This document shows positions 1-12,455 of a stretch of 64,000 bases of DNA, piece after piece. The stretch comes from Sanghuangporus weigelae. Taxonomy: Eukaryota; Basidiomycota; Agaricomycetes; Hymenochaetales; Hymenochaetaceae. The stretch is from positions 1,240,001 through 1,304,000 of the forward strand of contig CP137319.1 in the NCBI GenBank assembly GCA_033182465.1. The letters are read 5' to 3'. The stretch's first letter is position 1. The number at the start of each line of letters is the position of its first letter. Position numbers and translations under genes: made by a program. The notes below the pieces were generated by a model. It had not been told where the DNA came from. It ran no database searches and saw nothing but the letters and a program-made list of their open reading frames with translations.

Positions 1-758
1 ATATTAATGATTACTGTCGATATGCAGTGATGGCCTTGTTGAATAACTGGCTCGAATTGAGAAGCGACGCCTTTAAGATTGCAACGCATTGCAGGAGACC
101 ACTGCCTTTCCGTACAGACACTATTGGACCGTGGTTAGACACAATGGTTTGTCTTCCCTTCGTCATATTGCGACATTAGTATCATCTTACAGAATCTCAA
201 TCTTCAATCCTCCAGAGCTTCATCGCGTGGCTCTCCGCACTAACCAACGCAGCGCTAGTCTACCTCTTCCGCCCAGACTACATCTCACCCGCCTCCTCTC
301 CAGAAACAAAAGTAACAGGCTCCGCAATCCACCTATCGCAATCCGCATCCTCCACACCGCCGGACGTAAACCCGACATTCCACATCAACGCGAACACAGC
401 GCACTACACGCTCCTCCTCCCCCTCGTCCTCGTCGCGCTTGGCGCAAGCCACCTGCACGCGTTCTCGCGCTTCTTCGTGCGGCACGTGCTCGAGCGAGCA
501 CTGTGGAAGGGCAGCGAGGCGGAGCGCGAGGTGGAGAGGGGCGAGCGGGAGGTGAAGGGCTGGTATTTGAGGAGCTTGGGCGTGGATGATGTAGAGGGCG
601 AGAAAGTTGCTTTGGGGAGGGAGGATCGGAAAGAGGTGACGGTGGATGGGAAGGTGGCTGGTGGTGGTGAAAGTGACGTGGGCCCCGAGGACGGGACGGG
701 CTTTTGGCTCAGAGATGAAGGGATGGACGAGGTTAGGAGAGCTGTGAAGGACATGTGA
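1..758 (+). CDS. Anoctamin/TMEM16-family membrane protein, C-terminal part (partial)
   Basis: Only the 3' end is present; the gene enters from the left edge. Exons 3-146 and 216-758 are joined by a 69-nt phase-0 intron, with the stop TGA at 756-758. The first exon encodes the stretch NNWLELRSDAFK followed by RTDTIGPWLDTM, which is characteristic of the conserved C-terminal anoctamin domain of fungal Ist2/TMEM16 proteins. The second exon gives two hydrophobic segments (around FIAWLSALTNAALVYLF and YTLLLPLVLVALGAS) and then a charged cytosolic tail. Family members are lipid scramblases, ion channels or ER-plasma membrane tethers; which of these applies here cannot be told from the fragment. The acceptor at 214-215 was chosen because it keeps the conserved FIAWLSALTN in frame; the earlier AG at 191-192 breaks the frame. 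Confidence 0.85.
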
Positions 759-1236
759 AAAGCGTTTCTTTCCTCCGTGTCTCGTACATGCCGTTTCTTC
801 GCTTCCTCCGTTGAAAAGAAGAGAAAAGAACTGTTAACGTCTTCCATTCTAATAACGTTTCTTACGATCTGCATAACGAATCTTTCATCTGATCCCATTA
901 TTTCAAACGACCGCATGTATTGTACGTACTACTGTTTCTCGGCTTTGCTTAATTCATGTTTGGTAGAACTTCTTTTCCGAGCTGCTTGAACTTTGCGCCT
1001 TGCAGTCATCAGCAAGGCTACGTATGCATGTTCCTTATTTGTTTGTGTAAGACGTTATCGACCGCGTGGAGGACAGATTCGATTCAGTATGCAAATTCCT
1101 AATTCCAATGTATTGCCTGTCAGGTGTATATAATATAATTACAAGCCTCATTTTATACTGCTTGACCCCATCTAGTTCCAAGCTGCTCTCAAGAATCAAG
1201 GTAAATATCTTATCTTCTCTCACATTCGATGCTGAT
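759..1236. other. Convergent intergenic region
   Basis: 3' flanks of the anoctamin gene (+) and ArgJ gene (-). The stretch is AT-richer than the genes and has no supported coding region or repeat. Confidence 0.6.
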
Positions 1237-2998
1237 TTAACTGCGATAATCCCCATTTATGCGCACGTATTCCTACATATTAAATAAAGGTTTCAATGAC
1301 CGGCCCACTCAAAAGCAAGGCAAGCAGATAACAAGACAGAACTCACATAACTGAAATCACACGTCCAATACTTCGCGCTCTCGTTTCCTAGACCGAGCTT
1401 GATTAGGATCTCTATGTCTTCGTTTTGTAAGATCTCCTTTGCGCGGACTTCGTCTACTTTGACGGGCTCGCCGTTTACCAAAAGCGGGAACGGTGACACA
1501 GAGGCCGAAGGAGTTGAAGAAGAAGGAGAGGAAGAGGAAGGGGAAGGGGAAGGGATGAGGGATACGGAAATGAGCGAGGGGTCAAGAGGTTTGGAGAGTG
1601 ACGAGGGCGGGATCGAGCCTGTTGCTGCTAGGATGCGGCCCCAGCTACGGAGAGCAGATTGTCAATTTCCGGAGAAGAAATAAAGGGAAGAAGGAAAGAA
1701 TAGACGTACTTCGCATCTTCGCCGTAGAGAGCTGTCTTGACGAGCGCAGAGGTGGATATACGAGACGCTATAGCGTGTGCATCTGCGTAGGTCGCTGCTT
1801 CCTGTGAAAACAACGCCAGTCAGTGAAAAGTTGGTAAATGGAAACAGAGAAAACGTACTTCGACCGTAACAGTGACGAACTTGGTCGCTCCTTCACCATC
1901 CCGTACGACAAGCTGAGCAAGCTCAGCCGCGAAGTTTGTCAACGCGTCTCTAAATTGTACAAACGCCTCGCTCTGCATCTCGCCTTCACTCTCTTCCTTC
2001 AAATCGATCGTAGAAGCTTCCAACTGGTCAGTAGGGATACCAGCCCCATTCGCAAGTACCAAAACCGTATCGTTCGTGCTCATATCCCCATCAACCGAGA
2101 TCGAATTGAACGAGCGGTCTGTAGCGTATGCTACCGCTGCGTGCAATGCACGGGGCGTCACAGGCGCGTCTGTTAAGATCAACCCGAGGAGCGTCGCGTG
2201 CAATTCGGCTTTCTTCCCAGATGAGGGTAAACCCATGTCGGGATGGATCATACCAGCGCCCTTGGTCATTCCTCCGATGTGATACTCCCGCCCGCCTGCC
2301 GTGAAGGACGCAGCGCGGAGCTTGGGGAAGGTGTCAGTCGTCATGAAGGCGCGGGCGGCGCGTTCCCAATGCGTGAATGTGCTTCCGAGGTCGGTGGTTG
2401 ATTCCGAGTTATCCGTTGAGGTACTAAAGGATTGCACTCCTGTGATGATTTTGTTGATAGGGAGGAGCTGCCCAATGACGCCTGTGCTCATCGCCAAGCT
2501 TGACGGTCCCGATCCCTTTTCGCCGACGCTTTCGGTGCCGACTACCTTGTTCCCAACACTATCGGCTGCTTTGACCATCTCCCAAGCATCCTCCAGTCCT
2601 TTCTTGCCCGTAACAGCATTCGCACATCCGCTATTCACCACGACGCTCCTCACTCTGCCTCTAGTCTGCTCGAGCACAGCCTGACTCACGAGCACAGGTG
2701 CAGCTGCAACGGCGTTGCGCGTGAACACTCCCGCTGCAGACGCCCGCTCATGAGTATTTGAAACAACCAAAGCGAGGTCGAGGATCCCTGGATATTTCTT
2801 AACGCCTGAGTGTATTCCACCAAGGAGGTACCCTCGCGGGAAGGCATCTGAAGGGATCGGGCGATGATGGTGCGCTTTGGAAGGCGGTGGGCGCATGTGG
2901 AACGTCAGATTGTCATTTGTCGCGGTTGAGGAAGACATCCGCGCAAGAGAAAGGGATGATAGCCAGAGACGACAACGAGCTAGGACCATCCTTGCCAC
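1237..2998 (-). CDS. ARG7: ArgJ: bifunctional ornithine acetyltransferase / N-acetylglutamate synthase, mitochondrial
   Basis: Four exons on the minus strand (2998-1859, 1801-1710, 1644-1347, 1272-1237) give 521 residues. The enzyme recycles the acetyl group from N-acetylornithine to glutamate in the mitochondrial arginine pathway. Diagnostic motifs are [10 protein letters not shown], the GAGMIHPDM element, [14 protein letters not shown] (ArgJ proenzymes self-cleave before the Thr of ATLLG), [25 protein letters not shown] (spanning the exon 2/3 junction) and the C-terminus [11 protein letters not shown], which sits alone in a 36-nt last exon. The basic, Ser-rich N-terminus ([17 protein letters not shown]) looks like a mitochondrial presequence. 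A Ser/Pro-rich insertion follows the [10 protein letters not shown] region in exon 3, before [11 protein letters not shown]. It is divergent from the eL33 gene. Confidence 0.95.
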
Positions 2999-3382
2999 CA
3001 GATCAGACCAAACAAATCACAAGCAAGAGCGTTTTATTGCAAGTTGGTAGATGTATCCTTGAACTGGAGAGTATGAATTCACTGGTAGACAGACAGTACT
3101 ACAGACAAGACAAGAGATGACTCGACGCAGTTCAAGGACAAGATAGTTTCTCTCGCAGCGCTCCGTTACTCGATTCGTCGTGCACAGCGTCGACGGCCGA
3201 GTGCAGTCCAATTCGACTGCATCGCTGCTGTTTTCTATTTTCCTCTTGAGCACATTCCGCCAAGGAATCCAAAATTCTGATTATGTAATGCAGAACTTCT
3301 TTGGTAAGATTACATAATGCATCTTGTTTCACGCAAGAGAAGTTGGAGACGATACGGACAACGACGACAAGTACCACCGACG
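2999..3382. promoter_or_regulatory. Divergent promoter region of ArgJ and eL33
   Basis: A 384-bp head-to-head spacer between ArgJ (-) and the ribosomal protein gene (+). I see no clear TATA box and no assignable operator; a promoter function is inferred from the arrangement only. Confidence 0.5.
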
Positions 3383-3993
3383 ATGGGGTCCACTAGGTAT
3401 GTCTTTGCTCAGGAGAATGCTGCTGCTTCTCTGTTTGGTTCTGGGATGAAGAAGAGATAGGAATGGGTGGATGGATTGGATGGATTGGATAACTGGACGA
3501 TGGATGGCAAAGAAGACGGGATCCGATCACATCGACCGCCAATGGCAGACAGCAGCAAGCAGCAGCAGCTCTCGCTACCTCTAACTCCCTCAACCTTCCT
3601 ACTCACCTCTAACTCCAACAGACTCTACTCAAAAGGCCGTATCCTCTCACACAAGCGCGGCAAGCGCAACACCCGCCCCAACACCTCCCTCATCTCCATC
3701 GAGGGCGTCGGCACGAAGGAGGACGCACAATTCTACCTCGGCAAGCGCATTGCGTACGTCTACCGCGCGAAGCGCGAGATCAACGGCTCGAAAGTCCGCG
3801 TTATCTGGGGGAGAGTAACCCGCCCGCATGGAAATTCCGGTGTCGTGAAAGGGAAGTTCAGGAGTAACATCCCGCCGAGGGCTTTTGGGGCGTCTGTTCG
3901 TGTGGTGCGTAGAGACTTTTCTCCAGGCCTTATGCGAAGGAGTTACTGAACGGATTTATGTTGTTGCAGATGTTGTATCCGTCGACCATCTAA
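3383..3993 (+). CDS. RPL33: 60S ribosomal protein eL33 (L35Ae)
   Basis: Three exons (3383-3396, 3622-3904, 3970-3993) give 106 residues, the usual family length. Exon 1 codes only for MGST plus part of Arg; a long first intron (225 nt) early in the coding region is common for ribosomal protein genes. Exon 2 carries the conserved body [17 protein letters not shown], the [19 protein letters not shown] segment and [14 protein letters not shown]. Exon 3 holds the last residues MLYPSTI after a canonical donor and a clear branch site (TTACTGAAC). The protein is a structural component of the large subunit. The start at 3383 is the only ATG that joins in frame to the RLYSKG segment. Confidence 0.96.
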
Positions 3994-4382
3994 AATCGTA
4001 GCCGTAGAGACGCTTTTTTTTTGGCCGCATATGCTATTGCATGTTCTATGTTCTATGGCGTCCCTTTCTTCATCCACTGTTTTTGTTCTCAATGACATAT
4101 CTGTATGCATGGCACAAATTCTCAAAGCTGAGAGCTTTCGCGTTAGATGGATTACGGCTGCCGAGAGCATTTCAAGTCACGGTCCTTTTATTCTATTCGT
4201 TCAGGAGATAACGTACGCTCTATGAGATTTTTGTGCAATATCGCATAAAGAAATACGAGTTCAAGCATTCCGTTATTGATCATTTACGCCCAAGACAATT
4301 TAACGGTGCACAAGGTTTACAATAATCGACTAACAGGCATAACGAATAGTAGAGCTACATGGTTCCCAAGATCATTGTCCAA
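3994..4382. other. Convergent intergenic region
   Basis: 3' flanks of eL33 (+) and pirin (-). No additional gene is supported. Confidence 0.6.
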
Positions 4383-5371
4383 TTACTCAACATCAAACAG
4401 CAAGACTTCAGCAACTTTATCGCCAATGTTCTCAACAAGGAGTTCCTTCCCCTTCTCGCCAAAGACGTACGCGCCATCTCCCTCTCTGAGCACCACCTCC
4501 TGCTCCCCGGTGTTACTTCCAGAAACACACACGCTCGCCCCGTCTGCTTGACCGGGGTTGTAACCACTCGTTTGCACAACATGTACGTACTTCTTCCTGA
4601 GGGGCGTGCTTTCTGCCTGCTGTGTCCAAGCTTTCTCGGAGAACGCCGAAGTCAATTTCGTTGTAGGACTCAAAATCGTCGCCCAGACCGTGACAGGACT
4701 CTGCACCGGCGCAGCACCCTTGCCCTCCCTCTCTTCCAAAACGTGCTCGTCTCCTACAGGCGCGACGACCTTGCACCAACGGTCTTTCTTCTCCTCGTCT
4801 GAGAAGCGACGAGTGAAGTACTTTGCTGGGAGCCTTGCTTTCCAGGGAACAGCCCAGATTTGCAAGAAGTGTACGGGGGAGGGGGAGGACGCGGGACATT
4901 TCTCGGAGTGTGAGATTCCTGGTGAGCCGGCGGAGGTTAGCTGGAGGTCTCCGCGGTGAAGGATTTCGGTATTGTTCATTGAATCTTTGCTGTAAATGTC
5001 ATTTAGAATTGGGATGCCAACAAGGATGAATATTAATGAGCAAATGCGTACTGTTCAAGCTCCCCAGAGACAACATAAGAGAAAATCTCAAACTCGCGAT
5101 GCGAATGCGTGCCGAACCCTGTTCCAGATTGGACACGATCCTCATTTATGACGCGCAGACTACCGAATTGCATATGGTCAGAATCCTGGTACCTAGGAAA
5201 TTTAATCGCACTATCAACACACGCTCAGAGCCCATGATATGAGTATAAGACATACATAGCGAAAGAGAACGTATGAAACGTCTTGAGCCACTCATGGTCC
5301 GCATGTCCACGGTCTTGACTCCAGCGAGGGATGATCTTGAGGCCAGAGGCAGAAGCAGTGTTAACACCCAT
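4383..5371 (-). CDS. Pirin-family cupin protein
   Basis: Three exons (5371-5256, 5192-5052, 4989-4383) give 287 residues. The N-terminal cupin shows RGHADHEWLKTFHTFSFAMY, RVINEDRV, GFGTHSHREFEIFSYVVSGE and, across the last junction, ELEHKDSMNNTEILHRGD; the pirin metal-binding residues lie in the H-x-H...E segment. LQLTSAG followed by GISHSE and FLQIWAVP continues the family pattern, and the C-terminal cupin-like half ends with EVLLFDVE. Pirins are Fe-dependent nuclear cofactors or quercetin dioxygenases; the substrate cannot be inferred here. The start at ATG 5371 is the only in-frame ATG before the conserved core, although the frame remains open upstream. It is head-to-head with the Rsa4 gene. 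Confidence 0.9.
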
Positions 5372-5703
5372 ATTGTTGATTTTATCTGCAGATGTCTTAA
5401 CGAACCGCGAGCGAGTCGCGTTGATCACTGTGCGGAAGAGGGACGAAGTAGACGACAGTATGGCAATTTATGTACGAGCTGATTGCGGACAGTGAGTCGC
5501 GTTGGGGCTATTGTATCTGAGACGGGCTGATAGATAGATAGCACATTGGGTTTATATACCAGCAAATGGCGTCCGCTGTCGGAGAACACGTCTCGTAACG
5601 TGAGGACAAAATATCCTTATATGGAAGGTCGATCGAACCGCATGACAAACTCAATTAAATTTTGTGAGTTCAAAGAGCACGAGCTGGTCATTGCTGACTG
5701 ACG
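5372..5703. promoter_or_regulatory. Divergent promoter region, pirin / Rsa4
   Basis: A 332-bp spacer between two divergent genes. No recognisable binding site; function inferred from position. Confidence 0.45.
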
Positions 5704-7666
5704 ATGGCGACACTCCTCCCGCCCCCGAAGCGGCCTAAGCTCTACCACGGTGTTCCAGAAGCTGAGAAACCATCGCCGGCTGAGACCGACGCTCCTGAAT
5801 CGGTGCCGAATGTCGTTGTGCAATTTGTTAGTGAGGAAGATGGGAAGAGTATCGCGCCCGCTGTACAACTACCTGCGAATGCGAGCAGAGAAGATCTGGA
5901 GTTGCTTGTGAATAAGCTGTCTTCAAAGGTACGCGGTAGTGGATTTCATTGAGATGATACGCCTGTTGATCATGATTATTTCTGGAAGGATGACGATGAA
6001 CCAACGCCGTTTTCATTCTACATCTCCTTGCCTCCACGAAAAGACGCGCCCGCGAGCGCGCCTACCCGCGTAACGATCGCGAAATCCATCCTCACCGACG
6101 TACTCTCCAACGAGTCGTACAACCTCACAGCAGAAGACAAGCTCACCATCGTCTGCGCCCCACAAGCCGTCTTCCGCGTCCGCCCCGCAACGCGATGTTC
6201 CTCCTCCCTCTCGGGACACAGCGCGCCCATCCTCTGCGCGGCCTTCTCCCCTACCGGCGCGCGCCTCGCAACAGGCTCGGGGGACTGCACAGCGCGATTG
6301 TGGGATCTGGACACTGAGACGCCGGGACCGTCGCTAGTCGGCCATAACGGCTGGGTGTTATGCGTTGCGTGGGAGGGTATGGAGCGCAGACTCGCTACAG
6401 GCGGACATGATGGGCACGTACGACTGTGGGATCCGAAAACGGGTGCGCCGCTGGGTGATGCGCTGCGCGGACACGCGAAGTGGGTGATGAGCCTCGCTTG
6501 GGAGCCTATCCATCTTAATGCGTCCTCTCCACGCCTGGCGAGCGCGTCGAAAGATGGGACGGTACGAGTTTGGAACGCTGTGAGCAGAAAGCTTGAGTAT
6601 ACTCTCGGTGGACACACCGCTAGTGTGAACTGTGTACTCTGGGGTGGAGGTGGTGTAGGTGGGAAGGGCGTGCTGTATACTGCGTCGAGCGACCAGACGG
6701 TGAAGGTTTGGGATCCTAATGGCGTGAGTTTATTATTTACGAGACCTGAGTGATATGCGGACTGAGGCGGGTTTTCTCTAGGGGAGACTATTGCATACAT
6801 TGAAAGAACACGCGCATTGGGTGAACACCCTCGCGCTCAACACCGATTTCGTCCTCCGCACAGGTCCATTCGACCACACAGGCAAAAGACCCTCGTCAGA
6901 CGAAGAAGGTTCGTTTAAATTTCCTTCCCCATCTTCACACCTCATCCACAACTTGACTGTCTCTATTGCACTTCATTCAGCCCAATCCTTCGCACTCAAA
7001 CGATACAACACCCTCCTCAGCACAACACCCGAGCTGCTCATCTCGGGCTCAGACGATCACACACTCTTCCTCTGGTCTCTCTTCCCCTCACGAGCCTCCT
7101 CATCCTCCGAGTCGCAAGCTGGGAAGGAAGCAGCGGCCGCGCGAGGAGGGAAGTTAAAACCCCTCGCGCGTTTGACAGGGCATCAGAAACAAGTAGCGCA
7201 TGTCGTGTTTAGTCCCGATGGACGATGGGCGGCAAGCGCGAGTTGGGATAGTAGCGTGCGTGTATGGGATGGAAGGACAGGAAAGTGAGTGCCAAACCTC
7301 TAAATTATCTCATTTTTATTTTGTTTTCCTCTTATTGCAACGAAAGTCATTTCTAATACTTTTTTAACTAGATTTGTAGCGACGCTACGCGGACATGTCG
7401 GCGCGGTGTACCGCCTCGCATGGTCAGCGGATTCGAGGTTGCTCGTGAGCGCGAGCAAGGATAGCACGCTCAAGGTATGGGATCTCAAGACCTACAAGCT
7501 CAAGACCGACTTGCCTGGTCATACGGACGAGGTTTATTGCGTGGACTTTGTTGCTGATAAGATTGTTAGTGGAGGGCGGGATCGTTTGGTCAAGATGTGA
7601 GTGTGCTCTGCCGTATGAAGCGCAATGAAGATGACACTGATCAATCGCTGCAGATGGAAAAACTAG
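5704..7666 (+). CDS. RSA4: Rsa4/Notchless (NLE1), WD40 ribosome-assembly factor
   Basis: Six exons (5704-5928, 5989-6723, 6782-6908, 6981-7284, 7372-7596, 7654-7666) give 542 residues. The N-terminal NLE (ubiquitin-like MIDAS-interacting) domain includes VVVQFVSEEDG and FSFYISLPP; it is followed by eight WD40 repeats (for example SGHSAPILCAAFSPTG, ATGGHDGHVRLWDP, GHTDEVYCVDF) ending in the typical VKIWKN C-terminus that lies in a 13-nt last exon. Rsa4 binds the AAA-ATPase Rea1/Mdn1 through the NLE domain during pre-60S maturation. Intron 3 (6909-6980, 72 nt) is a multiple of three without an in-frame stop, so its removal is inferred from the conserved SDEEAQSFALKRY joint. Confidence 0.95.
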
Positions 7667-7829
7667 ATAGACATCCCTATCATGTATCGCAACTGTACTC
7701 ATCATGACATCTTACTTCACGCTCACACCAATGACAGAAGTTTTGCAGTTTTCGTGCATTGAATAAGATAGGGAGTAATAATACACAAGCAATACAATCG
7801 AAACGAATCCAACACGAAGAGAAATGAAA

Positions 7830-8269
<440 letters not shown>

Positions 8270-8591
8270 GTTTGTGTTGAGTGTTTGTTTAGGGGTGAGG
8301 TGATGTGATGTGTTGATGGTTGCGGTGAACGCGATAACGAAGTGGGAGAATCTGAGTCGACGCGAGAAACCCTCGGCTTATATATCATCGGCGACTCATC
8401 CGTGGCGGTGCAAGAATTTAAGGTTCAAGCACAACAAAACGCGTCGAAGTCACACGTGATGCACGGCGCGCGACTGGTATATAAGTGGCCAGCTCAGACG
8501 GGATTTGAGGATCCCCCAATACATTCATCCCGCCGTCGACTTCAACACTTACCACCACCACTATCAATTTTCGACTTATCCATTTATTGCA
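8270..8591. promoter_or_regulatory. Bidirectional H4-H3 promoter, locus 1
   Basis: A 322-bp spacer between divergent H4 and H3. Two TATA boxes of the form TATATAAG lie symmetrically: 8378-8385 read on the minus strand for H4 and 8478-8485 on the plus strand for H3, each about 107-109 nt from its ATG. The stretch between them is almost identical to the spacer of the second histone pair (about 8379-8448 matches 43963-44032 on the opposite strand without mismatch), which marks it as functional. Confidence 0.85.
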
Positions 8592-9121
<530 letters not shown>

Positions 9122-9923
9122 GGCGTTAGGCTATCGTGCCCTCCTACGTCTTCACCTCTACCTACACCTTCGTAACTTTATATCGGTCGTGTAATATTAC
9201 CTGTGTATGACCATCTTCATCTCTTTATGTTCCCTTCGGCTCTGGCTTCATAGGCACATGCTGTATGTCACCCAATATGAAGCATGCGTGCAATTTGTCT
9301 AATCTTCTGTCGTTTGATTGCACTAAGACGCAGTGAGTGTGAGTGGATGTGAATGATCTTGTCCTTTGAGGTGTTGTCAGATGCCAACATGAGGTCTACT
9401 GTGTAGTACCATGTTAGCAGTGTCTCCATCACTGTACCCTTCTGAGAAATACTCTGATAATTTCGACTGCACTCATTTCAGTTATCACTCATCTCAAGTC
9501 TTAAACTTGTCTCTACATAAATGCAATCGTACTTACTGCCCCTATCTCGTAACCGTAAATACATCCATCCATCCTTCTCAGTCCTTCCAAGGAAAGAAAT
9601 TTAAGAAAAAAGCAAGTCCGTTCGATTCAGGATAAAAGTTAAGATTGGAAATCATGTACAGGATAGAGTGAGTGAGAGCATTAAATGAAAATGCACGGTG
9701 ACAGGATAAGATAATTGGATAGGATAGGATAGCAAGTAATATGAGTGAGTGAATGAGGGAAAGAGGATGAGTGATGAGCGATGAGTGATGACTGGACATG
9801 CTGAAGGAGATTAGTTCGACGGACGAACGGCAAAGCAGGAAGGAGTGAGTAGAAATACACAGTTGGCTTTTCGACTGATATCGTTGAGCTCTGAATGATG
9901 GAGAAGCAGAATGCACGCCGAGG
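9122..9923. other. Convergent intergenic region with short satellite-like tracts
   Basis: 3' flanks of H3 (+) and the aspartic protease (-). Contains a (GGATA)3 tract at 9717-9731 and GAGTGAT-like degenerate repeats near 9740-9790. No gene is supported. Confidence 0.6.
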
Positions 9924-11668
9924 TTATACGACGCTCAACAACCCAAAGACAAGCCCGATCAAAGTCAACAGCATCGTCGGCTCCACGCGCGGAACACGTA
10001 ACGTCGCCGGACTACTACTCGACGTCCGCCCGCTCCCGTTCCTCCCTGTGGCCGTAACAGCCGCAGCAACGCTCCCCAGCGTCGGCGTAGGCACCACCGC
10101 GTCCAGATCCCCGTTCAGCGCAGTAGCCGTCGTGCTCAGATTCGCAAACCCAATCGATGGCGGGTTGTATCTAAACACCGAGTACACGTTCTTGAGGAAC
10201 GTGTCTCCGACGATCCACGAGGGCGCGGATGAGCTGCTGCCCATGTCGAGCTCGAAGAACGCACCGAGGCACTGCGACTGCGAGAGCTGCGCGAGCATGA
10301 AGTCACTCGGCGAGATCGACCACGTCTGCCCGCCGAACGCCACGTCCACAGTGACAGACTCCGAGCACGGGTAGATATAGTACCCCTCGTAGTTGCCCGA
10401 ACCTGCCTGCGCGTTCGGGATCGCCGCATAGAGCTGAGAGATAACGGAGGACGGCCCTCCGACGAGGGTCGTCCCCGTATCAATCGCCGCGTAGGAACCC
10501 GATCCCGAGGGAAGAGTCATAGACGTCCCTCCCACACTCAACTCGGTCATTTCCAGTATCCAATACGACCCAGTCCCTCCCGGGATGTCTACAAAGTCAA
10601 TATCGCCCGAGTACAGCGTATCGTTGACAAATCCTACAGTGGACCAAAAATAGAACGAGCGTTGCCAGTCAGTAACAGAATTCGAGAAAGTGAAACCGAC
10701 GATGCCGAGAATACGACGGTCTGTTTCTAAACTTACCCATGGTAAAGATACCGCCGGCCTCCAGCGACTGCGCACGCGGCTGGTCAACATAGCTGCGGAA
10801 TAGATGAGATCTTTGACTAGTAATTTCAATCAATGCGATGATGACTTACCGAGTCAGCTGGAAGGACATAACCGGGGAGTCCCAAGCTCCACTCTCGACC
10901 AAATTTTGCCAGAATGGAGTGGCTCCAGACGACGCAATTGTTTGAAATGCCAGACCCATCAGACCCGATACCGGGGAAGTTAGTAAACCATCGGAAACTT
11001 GGTCAACCGTCGCTGAAATGCGAGTATTAGAACTTTATACTGTCGTATCTGAACAAGATGGTATACCGAATGTTTGATTTGACACTGAGAATCCAGCCAT
11101 TTGAATTACATCCTGACCCAAAGTTCCCGCGGCCGCGCCACTTCCATACGTAATGGAGAATGATCCCGTCAAGTTGGTAAACGACGAGGAGGCCGTCGAA
11201 TCAAAGGTCGTAATCTCCTGGCAGCCTATGCTACAGGTCGAGTCAGCTAGCCACAAATCACTAAGAACACCAAGAAAGTCCAAGTCAGTCCGAATAACAT
11301 CATAGGGCACTCCACAGAGGCACGACGTACGCAGAACCGGTGTCAAGGATGACGTCGAAAGCGACTGGCGGCGTGCCGACGGCTATCGAGCCAAAGTACG
11401 TCGAGTCTGCATTTTGGTTTACGATGAGGTTCGTCCCAGCGCCGCGCTTAGCGCGGGCCTTGGCGTTGCCGGCATTGTACTTGTTGGTGAGTCCCTCACG
11501 ATGGCTCTTGGCCCACGCCCCCCACTCCTCCGCTGTGCGGTCTACAGTCCTACGGGATAATCGAATTGTCTGGCCCGGGGGCGGCGACAGACTGGGTGCT
11601 GCGAAGACGAGAACATCTGCGGCGAGTGCTAAGAGGGATAAGACTGAATAAGAATACGATGCTCGCAT
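9924..11668 (-). CDS. GPI-anchored pepsin-like aspartic protease (family A1)
   Basis: Five exons (11668-11331, 11260-11067, 11012-10850, 10792-10737, 10633-9924) give 486 residues. A signal peptide (MRASYSYSVLSLLALAADVL) and basic propeptide precede the mature domain. The first catalytic motif DTGSADLW crosses the exon 1/2 junction; the flap region contains FSITYGSG; the second catalytic motif is AAIDTGTTLVGGP; WIVGDTFLKNVYSVF is the conserved C-terminal strand. The tail is Ser/Thr-rich and ends in a hydrophobic segment (TMLLTLIGLVFGLLSVV), the pattern of a GPI-anchor signal, so a cell-surface yapsin-like protease is likely. Substrate is unknown. Confidence 0.93.
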
Positions 11669-12455
11669 CGCAACGAAAGGGCTAAGAAAGAAGAAGAGGG
11701 ACGAGGGAGGGAGGGAAGGAAAAGGAAAAGGCTCGGCCAGCGAGAAGGAGAAGGATAATTAATAAGGAGGAGATGACTTGAGGATGACGGACGAGACTGA
11801 GCCAAAGGAACGAAGGACGAGTAATAATCGGAGACTTTGGGTGCTGCGGATTTCGGCCTCGGACACTGCCTTTTCCGGGTCACCAGCCTCAATCGTAATA
11901 TAATATAATAATTTTCTGTGCCTGTGCCACTCAACGCCCACCTTCTCTTGCTGCGCAGGCCTCGTAGAGAAAAGAGAGATGCGATTTCTTGGCTGGGCAG
12001 TTTCTCCTTCCTGCCGTAAGTACTAGTGAGCCGTAGCAGGCCGTAGCCGGAGATTTGTTGTTTTCTTTTGGAATACTTCGAGATCGACGCTTATTTTGCG
12101 TTGTGCCCAGAACTTCTAGTCATGACATAAGAATTTCATTTCGTCTATTCACTCAGTTTGGTGTGGCTCCAGTTCCATGTCATAGCACAGCAGACACAAC
12201 AGGTACATCCACTCCAATGTCTTCAGTCATCTCTATGTAAGTAAGCAAACAAACTGCGGATTTCTCGCCCAGCCGGCTCCACTTGGCGCTGATCGCGGAT
12301 TCGTCAATTCTCCTCTTCTCATGCACCGCCTCGTCCTCCTTTTCAAACCCCGAGTTCTCTTGACATAGAAATTTCTTGTATGTACTGGCCTAAGAATTTC
12401 ATCTTCAAAGAAAAGGGCTTGCTGCAACTCGTGTTCTCCGTATCTGTTCTTGTTG
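11669..12455. other. Intergenic region upstream of the aspartic protease
   Basis: Lies between two minus-strand genes. Just upstream of the protease ATG the minus strand is strongly pyrimidine-rich (about 11680-11760), typical of fungal promoters. Open frames here are short and unsupported. Confidence 0.5.

Noticed and set aside
404-916. 170-codon minus-strand open frame over the anoctamin 3' end
   Set aside because: Shadow of the real plus-strand coding frame, which carries the conserved anoctamin sequence.
6018-6800. 260-codon minus-strand open frame
   Set aside because: Antisense to the WD40 repeats of RSA4; no homology pattern of its own.
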